Source of the DNA: a virus | Reading direction: 5' to 3' (one strand) | Virus record (IMG/VR): IMGVR_UViG_3300030390_001042 | Location: 1 to 25,200 of that record | DNA length: 25,200 nt | Shown here: one piece after another, positions 1 through 8,877 of the stretch | How positions within the stretch are numbered: position 1 is the first letter of the stretch | Layout: each line of letters begins with the position of its first letter | Notes under the pieces: generated by a model | The model's database searches: none | What the model was told of the DNA's origin: nothing | The model's input: only the letters and a program-made list of their open reading frames with translations | Program-made: the position numbers and the translations under genes

Positions 1-306
1 ATCTTCTTTAGTTAATTTTTTTAAAGTAAGATTTAAAGTTTGTTCATAAAAAACAGTTCCATTTTCTCTCGATGCTGTAACTGCTTGTTCCAAACTACTG
101 TTTCCTTTTACTTCATACTTAAACGCTGTTAATGAATTTGCTGATCCACCTATTGTTGTTCCAGTTAAATTATCAATTACATCTGCATTACCGCTATCAT
201 AAGCAACAGTACCTAATTTTCCAAAGTCTACAAAGTAAACATTCTTAATTCCCCCCACGGAATCCTTACAAGGTTCTTTCCTCCCTAAAGTTAAATCACA
301 AGCCAT
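1..306 (-). CDS. Virion structural protein, 3' end cut by the window edge
   Basis: Reading down from an ATG at 306, the minus strand is open for 102 codons to base 1, so the C-terminus lies outside the window. The protein begins MACDLTLGRKEPCKDSVGG and continues with a Gly/Thr/Asn-rich, beta-type composition and no membrane segment. This opening resembles small virion proteins that follow the major capsid gene in Bacteroidota siphophages, from memory only. The start is preceded by the A/T-rich run TAAATAAATAAAT rather than a Shine-Dalgarno sequence. It lies directly after the capsid gene, but a terminator hairpin separates them, so it may have its own promoter or depend on read-through. A tail-tube or head-tail role is possible but not shown. 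Confidence 0.7.
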   Translation of the reverse strand, partial: MACDLTLGRKEPCKDSVGGIKNVYFVDFGKLGTVAYDSGNADVIDNLTGTTIGGSANSLTAFKYEVKGNSSLEQAVTASRENGTVFYEQTLNLTLKKLTKED

Positions 307-323
307 ATTTATTTATTTTAATT

Positions 324-360
324 AAAAAAAGGGTAGATAGGCATATTGCTTACCCACCCT
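324..360 (-). terminator. Rho-independent terminator after the capsid gene
   Basis: On the minus strand AGGGT pairs with ACCCT. An inner GGGTA(A)GC arm pairs with GC(C)TATCT, using two G-U pairs and one mismatch around an AATAT loop, and a run of six or seven T follows. It would stop transcription after the major capsid gene. The other strand also ends in a T run (363-371), so it could work in both directions. Confidence 0.75.
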
Positions 361-378
361 AATTTTTTTTTGTTAATT

Positions 379-1308
379 TTAAGAATAAAGAACTATATCT
401 GATCCTATTCCATACTGAACCCCTGCGGTATAACGCATTACTACCCTACAATTTTGTGATCCATCAATATCTGCCATATCAATAACTTTTACAGTATTTG
501 AATCATTTAGTAACCCACAACCAAAATACAAATTGCTTTTTTCTGCTGCAACTGCGTGGTTGTCTGCAAGCCCATTTGCAACGAATAATTTAATTCCATC
601 GAAACTTAATGTGCCTCCTGTGTACCATTGAGTACCATCTTGATTTACACCGGCTGCTCCAATATTTGTAGCAAACCCCCCTAATGCACGTACGTATGAT
701 CTAGCTATATTTTGTGAAATATAAATGTGCATATCCTCACTTGTATAGAGAGAACTTGGAATGGAATCTACAATTGCACCTAGTTGGGCGATTACATTTC
801 CACTGTTTACCCCGCCTCCAACGGTGGCAACGTCAATTACATCCGCATCTGCTAACATTAATTCATCAAATCCTGCAAATTCTCCTGCTGTTGCTGCTGC
901 TCCACTCCAAATGGTTTGTTCTGTTTTTTGAGCTACTTTTGCTGCCACGTGACTTAATAAAAAGTCAGAAAATTTTGGGGGTAAATTATCAAAAGCTGAA
1001 TATCCTTGAGCTGCTGCCTCCCAATCTGAATGGAAGTCCTTTTTACATAATTGTAAATTAACTTGTAATTCAGTTGGTTGAATAATCCGTTCGGTTAAAA
1101 CCACCTGTGACGTGGGATCAAAATCACAGCTTGCCGGTTTAACTAAAGAATCAGTTGCAATTTTTTTAATTACTTCTTTATATTTAATATTTGGTTTAAT
1201 TGTAATACCGCCATTATCTAAAGTTGACCCTGAGAGAAGTGCTGCGGAGATGTAATCTCCTGCGAACTCCCCACTATAAGTAGTTGTTATGGAATTTGTT
1301 GTTGCCAT
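379..1308 (-). CDS. Major capsid protein (HK97-fold type, likely)
   Basis: A 309-residue protein that would form the icosahedral shell. It is recognised by size, by its place after protease, scaffold-like and decoration-like genes, and by its character: a Thr/Ser-rich N-terminus, alternating beta and helical stretches, many Ala/Gly, and a C-terminal segment (about 280-309) typical of a capsid P-domain. Residues 110-145 form an amphipathic helix that could be the spine helix. No N-terminal delta domain is obvious, which fits with scaffolding being supplied by the separate upstream gene. The start is ATG after an A/T-rich leader (AAATAAACA). It is the last gene before a strong terminator. The HK97 fold is inferred from context and composition, not from a diagnostic motif. 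Confidence 0.8.
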   Translation of the reverse strand: MATTNSITTTYSGEFAGDYISAALLSGSTLDNGGITIKPNIKYKEVIKKIATDSLVKPASCDFDPTSQVVLTERIIQPTELQVNLQLCKKDFHSDWEAAAQGYSAFDNLPPKFSDFLLSHVAAKVAQKTEQTIWSGAAATAGEFAGFDELMLADADVIDVATVGGGVNSGNVIAQLGAIVDSIPSSLYTSEDMHIYISQNIARSYVRALGGFATNIGAAGVNQDGTQWYTGGTLSFDGIKLFVANGLADNHAVAAEKSNLYFGCGLLNDSNTVKVIDMADIDGSQNCRVVMRYTAGVQYGIGSDIVLYS

Positions 1309-1333
1309 TGTTTATTTTTTTATATATTAATTA

Positions 1334-1741
1334 TTATGATTCACTAGCCCAAACACCATCTCCACCAGTTAAATACCAGTCTGTAAGCGCTACTGCTTTA
1401 ATTGTACACCAATCTCCTTTGTTTGCAGTTGCTTTAGTGTTGATCCAATCTTTGTTATCTACTCCTCCTGAATTAACTGCCGCTACTGCTCCGTGTATTG
1501 CATCGGTTGCTGCAGGACTTAAAGTAATAATGTTATTACCATCTGCACCAGTATTCCTAAAAGTAAATTCCATTCCTATGTTTTGTGCTGTAATTGTAGG
1601 TAAAGTCATTACTTTAGCATCAGTTGCAATATTAAACTCTGTACCTGCATCATTTACACTAATATCTTGAGTCGTTGTCAAAGTTTCTTGCTTTGATCTT
1701 GCTCTTAATACATCGTTACTTGTTGTGGTTATTGTTGACAT
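1334..1741 (-). CDS. Small capsid-associated (decoration-like) structural protein
   Basis: A 135-residue, Thr/Ala/Asn-rich protein without membrane segments or charged clusters, lying between the scaffold-like and major capsid genes. The middle reads like a beta-sandwich repeat (EFTFRNTGADGNNIITLSP), and the C-terminus carries well-spaced Trp residues (DWYLTGGDGVW). Such proteins beside the capsid gene are often head decoration or fibre-like proteins that bind the outside of the capsid. That role is inferred from position and fold character. No catalytic motif is visible. Confidence 0.6.
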   Translation of the reverse strand: MSTITTTSNDVLRARSKQETLTTTQDISVNDAGTEFNIATDAKVMTLPTITAQNIGMEFTFRNTGADGNNIITLSPAATDAIHGAVAAVNSGGVDNKDWINTKATANKGDWCTIKAVALTDWYLTGGDGVWASES

Positions 1742-1744
1742 TTT

Positions 1745-2395
1745 TTATTTATTTAAAATTTTATTCATTACTATATCTAAAGTTGTTGTTCCTCTTTTTT
1801 GTGAGTGTAAGACTTTTCTTTTAGATTTTTTTTCAGGATTATGTTTTATAGGATTTACAGCAGGTTTTGATAATTCATTTTTTATGCTTTCTTTTTCTGC
1901 GTAAACTGTTTCATTAGTTGATTTTTCTGATTTTACAGATTTACTTCCATCATTGCTCATCTCTTCCTCTTCTACAACTTCATCGTTAGGTTCAATCATT
2001 TTTTTCATACTTTCAACCATTTCTTTTAAAGAATCGAATTCCTCTCTAGTAGGGTATAACTCTTCATTCATCTTTTTTTCATCGTCTTCCATATCATCTT
2101 CTTTTTTTGAAGGATATCCTGCTTCTACTTCAATAGATTCAATTAAACCTTCTTCTTTAATTTTTAAAATTCTTCCATCTTCCAATTCATAATTTCCTAT
2201 TGGGAGTGGAACTTGTTGGTCTTCAGTTAGTATAAAAATCTCGTTTCCATTTTCAAAATTTTCGGATTCTAAAATTGTACCATTTTTTAAACTTAACTGT
2301 GCAAGTATTATTTTTGAAGAATTTAAATCTTCCTTTGTTAATTCTACTCCTAACAAATTTTTTATTTCTTTTAACATTTCTATAGGATTTTTCAT
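1745..2395 (-). CDS. Scaffold-like capsid assembly protein
   Basis: A 216-residue, strongly charged protein. Residues 95-150 are acidic and predicted helical or coiled coil (KKEDDMEDDEKKMNEE, then a heptad-like stretch), followed by a Lys/Ser-rich disordered stretch and a basic tail (KKSKRKVLHSQKRG) ending in a short helix. Acidic coiled-coil bodies with basic capsid-binding tails are typical of phage scaffolding proteins. The gene sits between the protease and the capsid gene, where a scaffold belongs. The N-terminal about 90 residues look like a small beta domain rather than a plain scaffold. Function is inferred from composition and position. Confidence 0.6.
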   Translation of the reverse strand: MKNPIEMLKEIKNLLGVELTKEDLNSSKIILAQLSLKNGTILESENFENGNEIFILTEDQQVPLPIGNYELEDGRILKIKEEGLIESIEVEAGYPSKKEDDMEDDEKKMNEELYPTREEFDSLKEMVESMKKMIEPNDEVVEEEEMSNDGSKSVKSEKSTNETVYAEKESIKNELSKPAVNPIKHNPEKKSKRKVLHSQKRGTTTLDIVMNKILNK

Positions 2396-2437
2396 ATAAG
2401 TATTACGTAATTAATTATTAATTTTGTATTTATTGTT

Positions 2438-2800
2438 TTAATTTGCTGATATACAGGCGTTACAATTATTATAACTTGTTGCTTTATAGACTTCTAAACT
2501 TCCATTATTTCTTGTAGACGTAACAGTATAACAACCAGAATTATTATTAATAGTAAATAATAAGTAATAAATACTATTTATTGTTAATTCAATTCCATTA
2601 GTGTGTATTTTTAATACTTCTCCTGAAGTACAATTTGTTATATTATAATATCTAGTGGTTGAGGTTTTTGTAACACTTCCGACTCCTTGTGAAAAATATT
2701 CTCCATCACAACAATCTCTTGAATATGATCCATCTCTACACAAACACCCTCTTTTAGAGTTTCTAGGCGAAGAACTTCGTCCTTTGTATTTTCTTGACAT
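2438..2800 (-). CDS. Small Cys-rich virion-associated protein
   Basis: A 120-residue protein with a basic N-terminus followed by a compact Cys cluster (GCLCRDGSYSRDCCDG, residues 18-33) and further Cys pairs near the C-terminus (NNCNACISAN). The middle is beta-rich and Thr/Asn-rich. I have seen similar GCLCRDG...CCDG proteins among Bacteroidota phage structural genes, but no function is known to me. Its ATG shares a base with the protease stop codon (TAATG), so the two are probably translationally coupled. It could be a head or tail accessory protein; the Cys pairs suggest a metal site or disulfides. Confidence 0.6.
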   Translation of the reverse strand: MSRKYKGRSSSPRNSKRGCLCRDGSYSRDCCDGEYFSQGVGSVTKTSTTRYYNITNCTSGEVLKIHTNGIELTINSIYYLLFTINNNSGCYTVTSTRNNGSLEVYKATSYNNCNACISAN

Positions 2801-3495
2801 TATTTAATTTTTACACAATTAGGAACCTTTTTTCCATCAATCATTTTATATCCATCCATTTTATATCCATCCCAACAAGGTTCTTTTAATTCAGTTAATA
2901 GGTTTTTTAATTGATCTATTAAAGATTGTGCTTCTGATTCTTGACTTAATTCATCTTTTATTCCTTTATCTTTTGGAGACTCTGCTGAATCTGCAAAATA
3001 ACCTTCAATACTAAAACCTTTTACAAGACCAGTTTTAACATAAGAATTCCACACTTCTTCATTATCTACTTTAACAGATCCCATCCAAGTCCCTAAAGGC
3101 ACATCCATTCCATATTTTACAGATTTATCGTGTACCATATCTTCTTTAATCCAACTTTCAACAAGAGTTAATCCTTGTATGTTCATTTGATGTTCAAGTG
3201 TACTATTCTTTTGATTCCCTGCTTTAAGATACTTTTGAGATGCTTTTAAGACAGTATCACGTGAAAAATATATATAATATTCTTCTTCTGCGTTATTCCT
3301 ATATATAGGTCTATTTGGAATTAAAAGTGGTCCCATTAATATCTTTTTTTCTTTGTCTACTTCTGCAAGCTCTAAAGGCTTTTTGTCTTTTAATGCAATA
3401 AAATCTTCCATTATTGCTGGGGATTCGACTATTGAAATCGCTTCTATGCCATTTAAATCGTCATTTTCATCTATAATTAATTCTACTATTTTCAT
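2800..3495 (-). CDS. XkdF-like prohead protease
   Basis: A 231-residue protein that resembles the XkdF/prohead protease-like family. The N-terminus (IDENDDLNGIEAISIVESPAI) and the central block are family-like: a conserved His in LEHQMNIQGL (about 102-111), the SWIKEDMVHDKS segment, PLGTWMGSVKV, and the VKGFSIEGYF motif (about 158-167). It would mature the scaffold and capsid. Its place upstream of scaffold-like and capsid genes agrees. The C-terminus carries a tandem five-codon repeat (DGYKM twice) before DGKKVPNC. The start is ATG at 3495, just after the tape-measure-like gene. Catalytic residues were not mapped with certainty. Confidence 0.75.
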   Translation of the reverse strand: MKIVELIIDENDDLNGIEAISIVESPAIMEDFIALKDKKPLELAEVDKEKKILMGPLLIPNRPIYRNNAEEEYYIYFSRDTVLKASQKYLKAGNQKNSTLEHQMNIQGLTLVESWIKEDMVHDKSVKYGMDVPLGTWMGSVKVDNEEVWNSYVKTGLVKGFSIEGYFADSAESPKDKGIKDELSQESEAQSLIDQLKNLLTELKEPCWDGYKMDGYKMIDGKKVPNCVKIK

Positions 3496-3500
3496 ATTTT

Positions 3501-5399
3501 TTATCCTAATGATGCGTTATCTACTATGTTTCTGTCTAATGCCTGTTGGCTTGTTACTTCTGATCCTACTACAAATGCCTGTAATGGCTTATCTTGTTGT
3601 TCTCCTAATGCTTCTGCTAATTGATTTTCAGGTGCAGTTCCTACAACATTAAAAGAAGGTGGAGTAGGTGGTGCTGTAATTTGTCTACCACCTCCACTAC
3701 TAGGAGATCCTCCTGTACTTTTTGTATTTGTACTTAATATATTTTTTACAGCTTTAAAACCAATAGCACTTGTAGTTGCAATATTTGCTAGTTTAATACC
3801 AAATTCAAAAGGTGTAAAAGTCTTTGTTGCAAGTTCTGCAGTTATACCTTGATAAGTATTAATTAAAGATGCTGCAACTGCTGCTGCTTTTCCTGCTGCT
3901 GAACTTTTACCTAGAACATTTGTAATATTCATAAGTGTTTGTTTCGCCATATTCATTTTTGCATTAGCAACTATCTTATCTTTTATACCCTCTTCTTTTA
4001 TATTTTTTTCTTCTAGTTCTTTTCTTTTACCTGCATAAAATTCTCTTATTATTTGCTTTTGTTCTTCTGTTGCTGAAAAAGTTGCTAATTCTGCTAATCT
4101 TCTTTCTTCTTCTAAGTCATTTTTTTGTATTTCTGTTTCTGCTTTTTCATCTTCTTTTGTTGTCTTAATTTCATCTATTATTTCTTGTACAGATTGAACT
4201 CTTTCAATTTCTTTGTCATCAGCCTCTTTTTTTATTCTTTCTATTTCTTTGTTTTCTTTTCGAAGTATCATTTGTCTTTGATTTGACACCTCTCTTTGTC
4301 TGTTTAATTTCTTAGCTTCTAATTCAAATAATTTTGCTTCTAGTTTTGCTTGTTCGTCAGCATCTTCTTTTCTTACTTCGGCAACTAAATTATTTTCAGT
4401 CTTCTTAGCTTCAAACCTTAATCTTGCTGATTGAATTTCTTTATTTGTTATACCATCTTCAATTTTTATTGCTTCTTCTAAAAATGCAATTCTTTCTTTG
4501 TTGTTAAATCTTTCTGTATCATAGGCTTTTGTTCTTATGTCATTAATTTTAACATTAGCTTTTTGTCTTTCAACTAATAACTTTCGGTCTATTTTATCTG
4601 CTTTAGCAATATTGTCAGACAATTGACCTGCAGCTTCTATATCTTCTTTGATATCATCACTAAAAGTTGATATTTTTTTCGCAACTGTTTCATATGTGTT
4701 TGAAACTGCTTTTATAGCACCATCAATATCTCCATCAATTAAAGCAGAAAATGCATTTGTAATTCCAGTTCCTAAGTTTGTTAATAAAGAGGTTACGTTA
4801 GTTATTACAGCTTTTGCTTGATTTAATGCTTTTGTTAATTTGTTTTGCCCTTCTTCACTAGATGTAAATGCCGCAACTAAAGATCCTAATGCAGTTACAA
4901 TAGCAACTATTGGAATAGCAAACATTGCAATTCTCACTAACCCTAAACTTCTAATTAATCCAACTGTTCCCTGAATTAATCCTTGAAAGGAACTAAATAA
5001 ACCACCAGTTGCTTTATCTAAAACTCCTGTTCCTCCTATTGATTTTGTTAATCCCTTACTTACATCATTATGATTTTTAGCTTGTTCTTTTAGTTTTTTA
5101 TTAGACTTTGTTAAAGTCTTGTTTGCTTTTTGTCTTTGTTTTGTAGTTTCCTTTAATGCTTCTTTTTCTTGCTTTAGATTAGTTTTTGTTTTATTAATTA
5201 AATCTGTAAGTTGTTTTCTTTTTGCAATATCTCTACCGGTAGCACCAGTAACCTCAGTTAATTCTTTTTCAAGACTGTTTAATCCTCTTTGTAAATCAGA
5301 AACTCCCCCTTCTAAATTTTCAATGCTTTCATCTAGAGATTCTAACTGTTTTTCAGCTTCTTTAGAATTTAATTTAATTTCTATTATTTTTTCTGCCAT
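3501..5399 (-). CDS. Tape-measure-like coiled-coil tail protein
   Basis: A 632-residue protein. Residues 1-115 are a Lys/Glu-rich coiled coil, residues 152-178 form one strongly hydrophobic segment (MFAIPIVAIVTALGSLVAAF), residues 240-460 are a long charged coiled coil, and residues 480-560 are Ala-rich helices. A disordered Pro/Gly/Ser tail (about 570-590) and a short C-terminal domain follow. This is the typical architecture of a tape measure protein, which sets tail length and is injected with the DNA. It is short for the family, predicting a short tail by the usual length relation. The ATG overlaps the end of the preceding 50-codon gene. Unusually, it is separated from the chaperone-like gene by three large tail genes. 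A coiled-coil structural protein of another kind is possible. Confidence 0.65.
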   Translation of the reverse strand: MAEKIIEIKLNSKEAEKQLESLDESIENLEGGVSDLQRGLNSLEKELTEVTGATGRDIAKRKQLTDLINKTKTNLKQEKEALKETTKQRQKANKTLTKSNKKLKEQAKNHNDVSKGLTKSIGGTGVLDKATGGLFSSFQGLIQGTVGLIRSLGLVRIAMFAIPIVAIVTALGSLVAAFTSSEEGQNKLTKALNQAKAVITNVTSLLTNLGTGITNAFSALIDGDIDGAIKAVSNTYETVAKKISTFSDDIKEDIEAAGQLSDNIAKADKIDRKLLVERQKANVKINDIRTKAYDTERFNNKERIAFLEEAIKIEDGITNKEIQSARLRFEAKKTENNLVAEVRKEDADEQAKLEAKLFELEAKKLNRQREVSNQRQMILRKENKEIERIKKEADDKEIERVQSVQEIIDEIKTTKEDEKAETEIQKNDLEEERRLAELATFSATEEQKQIIREFYAGKRKELEEKNIKEEGIKDKIVANAKMNMAKQTLMNITNVLGKSSAAGKAAAVAASLINTYQGITAELATKTFTPFEFGIKLANIATTSAIGFKAVKNILSTNTKSTGGSPSSGGGRQITAPPTPPSFNVVGTAPENQLAEALGEQQDKPLQAFVVGSEVTSQQALDRNIVDNASLG

Positions 5400-5536
5400 A
5401 ATTCTTTTTTAAGAAGTTCAAAACCTTCTTTAATAGTTTCAGGAAGTTTATTTTTACCTAATGCTACATCTATATAACGCCCTGAAATTTTTTCTTTTTT
5501 AATTAAACCTAAAAGATTTGTAATTGATTGTATCAT
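5384..5536 (-). CDS. Small helical protein between two tail genes
   Basis: An uncharted 50-codon gene found by reading the gap. The ATG at 5536 is two bases after the stop of the large tail gene, and the stop lies 16 bases inside the tape-measure-like gene. The protein (MIQSITNLLGLIKKEKISGR, then a Lys/Glu-rich helix ending LLKKELWQKK) looks helical and basic. Tight packing on both sides argues that it is translated. Function unknown; its position suggests a tail assembly or structural accessory role. Confidence 0.6.
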   Translation of the reverse strand: MIQSITNLLGLIKKEKISGRYIDVALGKNKLPETIKEGFELLKKELWQKK

Positions 5537-5538
5537 AA

Positions 5539-8500
5539 TTAATTTACTTCTCCATTTTTTGTTATACCATTTAACTGCTGAACAGATTTTACATTTGGTG
5601 CTGTTCTATTTGGAAAATCAATCCAATATTGTTTTGTAAAACTGTCATCAGCTACTGAAACAGGTGCTAATTCACTTGCATAGAATCCATCAGGCAAAGC
5701 ACCAACACTTCCTAAAGTTGATTCTAATCCTTTAAATGTATTTCTATATAAAGTAATGCCTTCGAAATTAAACCCTCTTGTATTATCTGTGTCTGTTCCT
5801 CTTGAAACTGTTAATAGATTAACCTCTGTTGCTCCAGTATTTCCTACTGATCCTGCTTTTGCTGCATTAATTGCAATCTGTCTATTGGTTGCGTGATAAA
5901 ATACGTTTCTAGTATCATTAGAGGATATCATATAAGGATGTGTTGCTGAACTTAAATCTCTAGCTGAAGTGTGAGGCATTGGCAATCCTTCTAAAATATA
6001 AGGAACTATCTTTGAAATTATTTGCTGTGGGTTTCCTCTTAATCCCGTAAAGTCTATTAAGTTTTGATCCTTGTCCATTATACGAATCTTTCTAATATCA
6101 TTATTATTACCTGCTATATAAGGGAACTCATAAACAAACATATTTGATGTTTCACTATAAGCAACACTTACAAAAGTTGAACTCGCATATAATTTAGATA
6201 TTATATCTGCTTTGGCATAATCACTTGTTGTATTAGTTCTTGCAAAGAATCTCCAAAATTTTGTAGCAGGATTACTCAAACCAGTTATTTGAGTTGTGTG
6301 TGTTCTTACAAGATCTAAATTTGAAATCAACTTAGGTGAACATCCATCCGTTTTTTGATTAGGAAAAAACTCTCTTGTTGTTATTCCTGAAGTTCCTTTT
6401 AGTGTATCAATATCATCTATTGTTTTTATATCTGTAGCACTATCACTAAACACCCATCCGTAACTTTGTATTGTAGACACTTCACATATTTTTCCAAGTT
6501 CTGTTATTGCGTGACTAAAGAAAACTGTAGTTTGTGTATTTGTTTGTTGAGTAACTTCTCCTAATGTTGCTGAAGTTACAGGACAAGGAATATTATTAAT
6601 TGGTTTTGGTCTATTCTCAGGTATTGTACTAGGAACTTTTCTTATGTCAGTAATTACAACAAAATTGGTTTTATCAGTTGTATCAGCAGTTATTAAAGTT
6701 GTATCTGCTGTTATTGTTGCTACATCTATATTTGCTGCATCACTTGCTAAGTTTCTAACAGGTTCTCTTTCATCAAATACATTGATTAATTCTAAACTTG
6801 ATAGATTTGTTTCAAAATTAGTAGTGATTTTATTTATTTTATAAACTCTATCTGCTATTATAAGTCGATCACTTAATTTTAATTTAACTACTACTGCTGT
6901 TGGTAAATAAGCTGATAGTTTTGTGAGCCTTCTTTCCTTTTTAAATAGATCGGTTATATAAGTTTTGTAATAAACATCAAATAAAGTCTTAGAAGCAGGA
7001 CTCAGAGCATATTCGTTCATCTCAGCACTAAAATTTAAGTTTCCTATATTATTAAATGTGTTTGAATTAGAAGGCATAAAAAACTCTGATACAGATTCTT
7101 TACTAGATCCATTTAAAAATGCTATTGGAGTAGGCGTTCCAACTCCAGTATTAAAACTTGTTGCTTTTACAGGATAAAATAAAAGAGGTTTTGTAACTTT
7201 TGCTGCTCTATTATCATCAACTGCCCAACCTAACAAAACAGTAGTAGGTACGTTTCCTGTCTGATTTACTAGTTTCTCATATTTCATATGTTCAAAAGGC
7301 AACTCTACTTTAAATGTTTTACCTTCAAACTCTGTGTTTTTATATTTTAAAGTTCCCCATTCTGTTCCAAATCTTTCTAAGTGATCTTTTGCTAAGAAAG
7401 TATCTAGTCCTTTATATTTAAAGTCTATTTGATTATAAGGAAGGACTGAGTCTATTTGTGTTTTTGATTTATCTACATTCTTTGTTATATCATAATATGC
7501 AATTGGATCTTCTGTTGTTCCTGCGAAGAACTCATCTAATGTTTTTACTTCAATAACATTATCTACATTTACAAATGCAGTTAGATTGAACATCTTAAAT
7601 ATGCCAGTCATCCAGTCTATTATTTTTATTTTAGGCAGATGGTCTTTTACCACATAAGTTTCATTTGATCCAATTGATACAATTGATTCAAAACTCACTT
7701 TAAGATCTTCCCCATTAAATAGACCTGTTTCTCCTTTTAGGATTTCAAATTCTCCTTTAAATGTACCTGCTGATGAAGATGAAACACCAAAAGTATAAGT
7801 TCCTGTAGGTACTTCAAGATTATTAATTATAAAAGATGTTTGACCTGTTAATCCACTAAACTCCTGAAATAACTCTCCATCTTTATTTAAGGTTACATTA
7901 TAACTCAGAGAAGATGAAGTTGTGCAATTAAACCTTCCGTATAAATCTTTCTTTCTTCCTGTGTTACTTACTGTAAAACTTCCTGAACTTTCTACAATAA
8001 CAAAGTCTCTTAAATTATCCTCTTGTTGTGATTTACTTGTGTAATTAACATTACTAAAAGATCTAAACGGTACAATTAAGTCTTCATCTACTTGAACAAT
8101 ATCTCCTTTTTTTTCATTTAACCATAAAAACAAATTGTAAAAAGCCTCATTATCTTGTGACAAAAAATCATCACTAAATTTTATTTGTGGATATTGATCT
8201 TCTATTGCTTTAAAAATTAATAACGCTCTAATAGCAGGTTTTAATTGTGTATATAACACACCCTGTTGAACAGAACTAGAAGAGAATGCAATATTAGCTA
8301 ATCCATTTGCGTTTACCACTTCATTACCACTATCATAATATAAACGATCTGTATGTGATATTAAAGGAAACAAAATGCTTTCTGTCCAAACTCCTGAGTT
8401 AAGGCGTAAAGTTCCTGCATTACTCATTAAGTTTTTTACATTTGCTGCTGAATATTCAAATGTAGCATTATCAAAGTAGTTTAAAGTCTTTAAGGTTTTG

Positions 8501-8877
8501 TCTCCTAATATGTCTTTTAAGTTTACTATTGATCCGTAAAAAGTTAATTTATATGTTTGAGGTTTATTGTCTTTTAAGGTTGCTCCTTCTAGTTTTATTT
8601 TACCAGTTTTAAAAGGCTCAAAGTTTAATTCTATTTTTGCATCTTTTTTTTCTCTAGCATCAAAACCTTGTATATAATAATTATAAAAATGCTTAAATAT
8701 TTTGTTGTTTATTTTTGAAGCAGGTATTGAAAAAGTTTGAGTATAATCTGTAAATATTTTTGATATATCCTGAACATCTTGAATACTTTGATTTAATGTT
8801 ACGCTTTCATCCTTGAAGAGTTCAATCTCTTGAAAAACATTATTTTCATCTTTAATATATAATTGTATAGATTGCAT
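5539..8877 (-). CDS. Large tail protein (tail tip or baseplate-like)
   Basis: A 1112-residue protein, the largest in the window. The N-terminal about 110 residues (MQSIQLYIKDENNVFQEIEL onward) include the phrase FTDYTQTFSIPASKINNKIF, which I associate with a tail protein common in Bacteroidota phages. The middle (about 300-380) has Ig-like beta segments. Residues 420-700 are rich in aromatic and charged residues and may be a hub-like domain. The C-terminal about 350 residues again look like fibronectin- or Ig-type domains that could contact the host. No enzyme motif was seen. It directly follows the 333-residue protein (the stop and start codons overlap), and together they probably form the distal tail. 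Assignment rests on size, composition and neighbours. Confidence 0.65.
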   Translation of the reverse strand: MQSIQLYIKDENNVFQEIELFKDESVTLNQSIQDVQDISKIFTDYTQTFSIPASKINNKIFKHFYNYYIQGFDAREKKDAKIELNFEPFKTGKIKLEGATLKDNKPQTYKLTFYGSIVNLKDILGDKTLKTLNYFDNATFEYSAANVKNLMSNAGTLRLNSGVWTESILFPLISHTDRLYYDSGNEVVNANGLANIAFSSSSVQQGVLYTQLKPAIRALLIFKAIEDQYPQIKFSDDFLSQDNEAFYNLFLWLNEKKGDIVQVDEDLIVPFRSFSNVNYTSKSQQEDNLRDFVIVESSGSFTVSNTGRKKDLYGRFNCTTSSSLSYNVTLNKDGELFQEFSGLTGQTSFIINNLEVPTGTYTFGVSSSSAGTFKGEFEILKGETGLFNGEDLKVSFESIVSIGSNETYVVKDHLPKIKIIDWMTGIFKMFNLTAFVNVDNVIEVKTLDEFFAGTTEDPIAYYDITKNVDKSKTQIDSVLPYNQIDFKYKGLDTFLAKDHLERFGTEWGTLKYKNTEFEGKTFKVELPFEHMKYEKLVNQTGNVPTTVLLGWAVDDNRAAKVTKPLLFYPVKATSFNTGVGTPTPIAFLNGSSKESVSEFFMPSNSNTFNNIGNLNFSAEMNEYALSPASKTLFDVYYKTYITDLFKKERRLTKLSAYLPTAVVVKLKLSDRLIIADRVYKINKITTNFETNLSSLELINVFDEREPVRNLASDAANIDVATITADTTLITADTTDKTNFVVITDIRKVPSTIPENRPKPINNIPCPVTSATLGEVTQQTNTQTTVFFSHAITELGKICEVSTIQSYGWVFSDSATDIKTIDDIDTLKGTSGITTREFFPNQKTDGCSPKLISNLDLVRTHTTQITGLSNPATKFWRFFARTNTTSDYAKADIISKLYASSTFVSVAYSETSNMFVYEFPYIAGNNNDIRKIRIMDKDQNLIDFTGLRGNPQQIISKIVPYILEGLPMPHTSARDLSSATHPYMISSNDTRNVFYHATNRQIAINAAKAGSVGNTGATEVNLLTVSRGTDTDNTRGFNFEGITLYRNTFKGLESTLGSVGALPDGFYASELAPVSVADDSFTKQYWIDFPNRTAPNVKSVQQLNGITKNGEVN

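Noticed and set aside
714-1061. Plus-strand open frame across the capsid gene
   Set aside because: It is Leu/His/Gln-rich, antisense to a well-supported capsid gene and without homology-like motifs; a shadow frame.
5119-5412. Plus-strand open frame antisense to the tape-measure-like gene
   Set aside because: Phe/Ser-rich complement of a Lys/Glu coiled coil; typical shadow of an AT-rich gene.
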